64,000 nucleotides of DNA, from NCBI GenBank assembly GCA_016789845.1, contig JAEUQA010000086.1, forward strand, positions 62,001 through 126,000, read 5' to 3'. The notes under the pieces were generated by a model that was given only the letters and a program-made list of their open reading frames with translations, was not told the origin of the DNA and searched no databases. The stretch's first letter is position 1. Every line of letters begins with the position of its first letter. Below are positions 61,606-64,000 of this stretch, one piece after another. Source of the stretch: Chromatiales bacterium. GTDB taxonomy: Bacteria; Pseudomonadota; Gammaproteobacteria; Steroidobacterales; GCA-2729495. The position numbers and the translations under genes are program-made.

Positions 61606-62768
61606 CCCCCAGGCCAGCCCCATCACTGTGGCTGCTCGGGCTGGCGAGTTCCCTCTCGCCCTTCGGCATGATCGTCGTCGTGCCCACGCTGGCGGCGCTG
61701 GCCGAGCGCTACGCCGTTGGCCAGGGCCAGGCGCAGTTCCTGATCGCGACCTACCTGTTTGGCCTTGGCGTCGGCCAGCCGCTCGCCGGAGCCCTGAGCG
61801 ACCGCCATGGCCGGCGACCCGTGATCCTGGCCGGCTTCGCGCTGTTCACCGTGGCGAGCCTGGCCTGCACGGTGGCCGCGAGCTTTCCCGCGCTGCTCGC
61901 CTGCCGGGTCCTCCAGGCCCTCGGGGTCAGCGTCGGTACGGTGGGATCCAGGGCCATCGTCCGGGACACCAACGACGCCCTCGGTGCGGTACGTGCGCTC
62001 TCCTGGATCGGCGCTGCCATGGGGATCGCCCCGGTGGTCGGCCCGCTGATTGGCGGCTTCCTCAGCGCATGGGCCGGTCCCCAGTCCGTGTTCGCGGCCA
62101 GCGCAGTGCTGGGATTCGTGGTGACGATCGCAATGTCCCTGCGCCTCACGGAGACCCGCCAGGCGGCGCCCGCGAGCACCGGGCTGCAGCACTGGACCAC
62201 GAGCTATGGCCAGCTGCTGGGCTCGCGCGTCTTCATGGGCTATACGCTCATGTACGCCTTCATGCAGGGCTGCTTCTTCGCATTCCTCGCCGTGGCTGCG
62301 GTGGTCTTCAATGACCACCTGGGCATCGGCGAGGCACGCTTCGGCGCCATCTGGGGCGCAATGGGCCTGGTCTACGTCGCGGGCGCGGCAGGCGGCGCCC
62401 GGCTGACGAGCCGGATCGGCATGCGGCGGATTCTCCTGGCCGCCACTGCGATGATCGTGATTTCCGGTGGCTCGCTCCTGCTTGATGTCGCGGCGTCGGG
62501 CGTCACCCTCGCGGGACTGCTGACGCCGCTCACGCTGTTGATGTTCGCGGCCGGCATCCAGACGCCGCTCTCGGTGGCCGGCGCGGTGAACTGCCGACCG
62601 GACATCGCGGGCACTGCGGCCGGCCTGTCCAGTTCGATGGCGCTGGTACTGAGCGGGAGCTTCAGCATCATGGCCGGCTACCTGTACTCGGGGGACTTCC
62701 TGCCTGTTGCAATACTCATCGCCGCATCGTCGGCCATGGCAGGCGTCACTTACTGGCTGACCCGCTGA
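61602..62768 (+). CDS. MFS transporter, Bcr/CflA drug-efflux type
   Basis: A 388-residue 12-helix major facilitator. The motif A variant GALSDRHGRRPVILAGFALF and the motif ACRVLQALGVSVGTVGSRAI with RD are those of the Bcr/CflA subfamily. Efflux of drugs or sulfonamide/bicyclomycin-like compounds is typical of the family, but the real substrate is unknown. It overlaps etfA by 4 bases (TTG or GTG start at 61602), probably co-transcribed. Confidence 0.88.
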   Translation: MTPRPAPSLWLLGLASSLSPFGMIVVVPTLAALAERYAVGQGQAQFLIATYLFGLGVGQPLAGALSDRHGRRPVILAGFALFTVASLACTVAASFPALLACRVLQALGVSVGTVGSRAIVRDTNDALGAVRALSWIGAAMGIAPVVGPLIGGFLSAWAGPQSVFAASAVLGFVVTIAMSLRLTETRQAAPASTGLQHWTTSYGQLLGSRVFMGYTLMYAFMQGCFFAFLAVAAVVFNDHLGIGEARFGAIWGAMGLVYVAGAAGGARLTSRIGMRRILLAATAMIVISGGSLLLDVAASGVTLAGLLTPLTLLMFAAGIQTPLSVAGAVNCRPDIAGTAAGLSSSMALVLSGSFSIMAGYLYSGDFLPVAILIAASSAMAGVTYWLTR

Positions 62769-62771
62769 AGG

Positions 62772-63467
62772 CTACATCCCCGGCTTCCAGACGCCGAGGA
62801 ACGCCGACAGCGCCACCCCCGCCCAGATCGCCCAGACGTACGGACGACAGGCCATGAGGCCGTTGTACATCTTGCTGTCGCTCTCGGGCGTCACGCCCTG
62901 CCCCGCCATCATCCGGAAGCCCTCGATGAAGGGTGGCAGTTTCTTGCGGATCATGAATCCGCAGAATATCAGGAAGGAGAAGATGAGCAGTTTGGCGGCA
63001 AGCCACGGAAATGGCTGCAACGGCCCGGTGATCCAGTGGTACACCACCGATGCTGGCAGGGCAAAGATCATGATGAACCGGAACCAGTAGTCGCCCTTTG
63101 CCAGCACCTTGCCGAACTCGGTGCCCTCCTTCGCGTGCACCATGTGAACCACCCAGACCCAGATCGGGCCAAGGGCAACGATGCCGATCATCTGCCAGGC
63201 CGGGTGTTCATATCCGACGAATTCCGCCAGGATGCCGCCGACCGTCAGCATCAGGGCCAGGCAATAGCGGGGCAGCATGTCGAGGTTCAGGAAGATCTTG
63301 AACGCCGTCAGGCGGGAATCCCTGGACAGCTTGTTGTTGATCACGAACGTGCTGGAGTAGAACACGCCCGCGTCACCGCCAAGCCAGTACACGAACAGCA
63401 GTATGTGGATGTACTTGAATACGGCGTAGACGAACGGCAGTGTCTGTACAACCTGCGTCTCTTCCAT
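62772..63467 (-). CDS. integral membrane protein, CopD-like
   Basis: 231 residues with about six hydrophobic helices. The first segment YAVFKYIHILLFVYWLGGDA has the His/Trp pattern of CopD/DUF2269-type membrane proteins, which may bind heme or copper. Function is unknown. It converges on the MFS gene 3 bases away and follows a peroxiredoxin gene on the same strand. Confidence 0.7.
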   Translation of the reverse strand: MEETQVVQTLPFVYAVFKYIHILLFVYWLGGDAGVFYSSTFVINNKLSRDSRLTAFKIFLNLDMLPRYCLALMLTVGGILAEFVGYEHPAWQMIGIVALGPIWVWVVHMVHAKEGTEFGKVLAKGDYWFRFIMIFALPASVVYHWITGPLQPFPWLAAKLLIFSFLIFCGFMIRKKLPPFIEGFRMMAGQGVTPESDSKMYNGLMACRPYVWAIWAGVALSAFLGVWKPGM

Positions 63468-63510
63468 CGAATGGTTCCTGCCTGGACTGCTGGTTTGATC
63501 GGCGGTGGGG

Positions 63511-63993
63511 TCAGAGCTGGCCGAGGACGCATTCGGCAGTGCTTACCTTGAATTCGCGCGGCGCCTCCACATTGAGCTCCTTGACGATCCCGTCCTGGAC
63601 CACCATCGAGAACCTCTGGCTGCGATGCCCCATGCCGAAGCCGCTGGCGTCGAGCGCCAGGTCCAGGGCCTTCGTGTAATCGCCATTGCCATCGGCCAGC
63701 ATCAGCACCTTGTCGCCAACGCCGCGATCCTTGCCCCAGGCATCCATCACGAACACGTCGTTCACGGACATGCAGGCGATGGTGTCCACGCCCTTGGCCC
63801 TGATCTCGGCGGCATGTTTCACATATCCCGGGAGGTGGCTGTTGGAGCACGTCGGGGTGAAGGCGCCCGGCACGGAGAAGAACACTACCTTCTTGCCACC
63901 AAAGAGCTCCTGGGTCGTCAGGGAGCCGGGGCCGTCCTTGGTCATGATCCCGAACTTGCCCTCAGGCAGCCGATCGCCAACCTTGATCGCCAT
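63511..63993 (-). CDS. peroxiredoxin (Prx5/AhpE-like, 1-Cys or atypical 2-Cys)
   Basis: 160 residues from the ATG at 63993 (another ATG at 63999 adds two residues). The peroxidatic Cys lies in VPGAFTPTCSNSHLPGY, the Prx5 signature. The DVFVMDAWGKDRGV and LMLADGNGDYTKALDL segments confirm it. The protein reduces peroxides in the cytosol. The start lies within 10 bases of the window edge, so the promoter is not visible. Confidence 0.93.
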   Translation of the reverse strand: MAIKVGDRLPEGKFGIMTKDGPGSLTTQELFGGKKVVFFSVPGAFTPTCSNSHLPGYVKHAAEIRAKGVDTIACMSVNDVFVMDAWGKDRGVGDKVLMLADGNGDYTKALDLALDASGFGMGHRSQRFSMVVQDGIVKELNVEAPREFKVSTAECVLGQL

Positions 63994-64000
63994 GGTCATG

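Overview
The window is high-GC chromosomal DNA of a gammaproteobacterium. Two classical gene orders support this: uvrC-pgsA-tRNA-Gly-tRNA-Cys-tRNA-Leu (the Escherichia coli glyW-cysT-leuZ locus) and fabG-acpP-fabF-pab-mltG-tmk-holB-pilZ. A complete cytochrome c maturation system I, a type II secretion cluster, a rhombosortase, and an etfBA pair fit a respiring, free-living, deep-branching lineage. I cannot name a genus. A good dif site at about 26.16 kb indicates that the window spans the chromosome replication terminus.

Layout. 1-8264 is housekeeping: partial purB, fumC, a CoA-pyrophosphatase NUDIX gene, mazG, a type II DAHP synthase, uvrC, pgsA and three tRNAs. 8210-17853 is a 9.6-kb integrated island in the tRNA-Leu gene. 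It holds a tyrosine integrase, small regulators, a RepA-like AAA helicase next to an iteron-like repeat cluster, a single HK97-type major capsid gene with no terminase, portal, protease or tail genes, and an MmeI-like type IIL restriction-modification protein. I read it as a phage satellite, or a remnant of one, with defence cargo. 17834-26106 returns to the chromosome: an FHA protein and ccmABCDEFGHI.

26150-28081 is a second, much smaller mobile element of about 1.9 kb. It sits exactly between a good dif site and an imperfect dif copy, as expected for an element that uses the host XerC/XerD recombinases. It encodes a DUF3653-like phage protein and a small membrane protein and has several strong hairpins. 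28158-35560 holds a lipocalin, GlpQ, a flavoprotein reductase, a lone TIR-like protein, an EEP phosphatase, a FadJ-type multienzyme and a double CNB-rhodanese protein with a probable leaderless promoter, followed by pilZ.

35222-43552 is the minus-strand fab/pab/mltG/tmk/holB/pilZ cluster, headed unusually by a rhombosortase whose stop codon overlaps the fabG start. Divergent from it, 43668-49314 is gspGHIJKLMN. 49311-55378 is an addAB-like helicase-nuclease pair. The rest is an alaA-type aminotransferase, two MFS transporters, a hypothetical gene, a two-domain sulfurtransferase, etfBA, an unknown membrane protein and a peroxiredoxin.

The two strongest leads are the leuZ island, with its lone capsid, its own putative origin and an exchanged tRNA 3' half, and the tiny dif element. 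Everything here was read by eye. Family names rest on motifs and remembered family features, not on a search.
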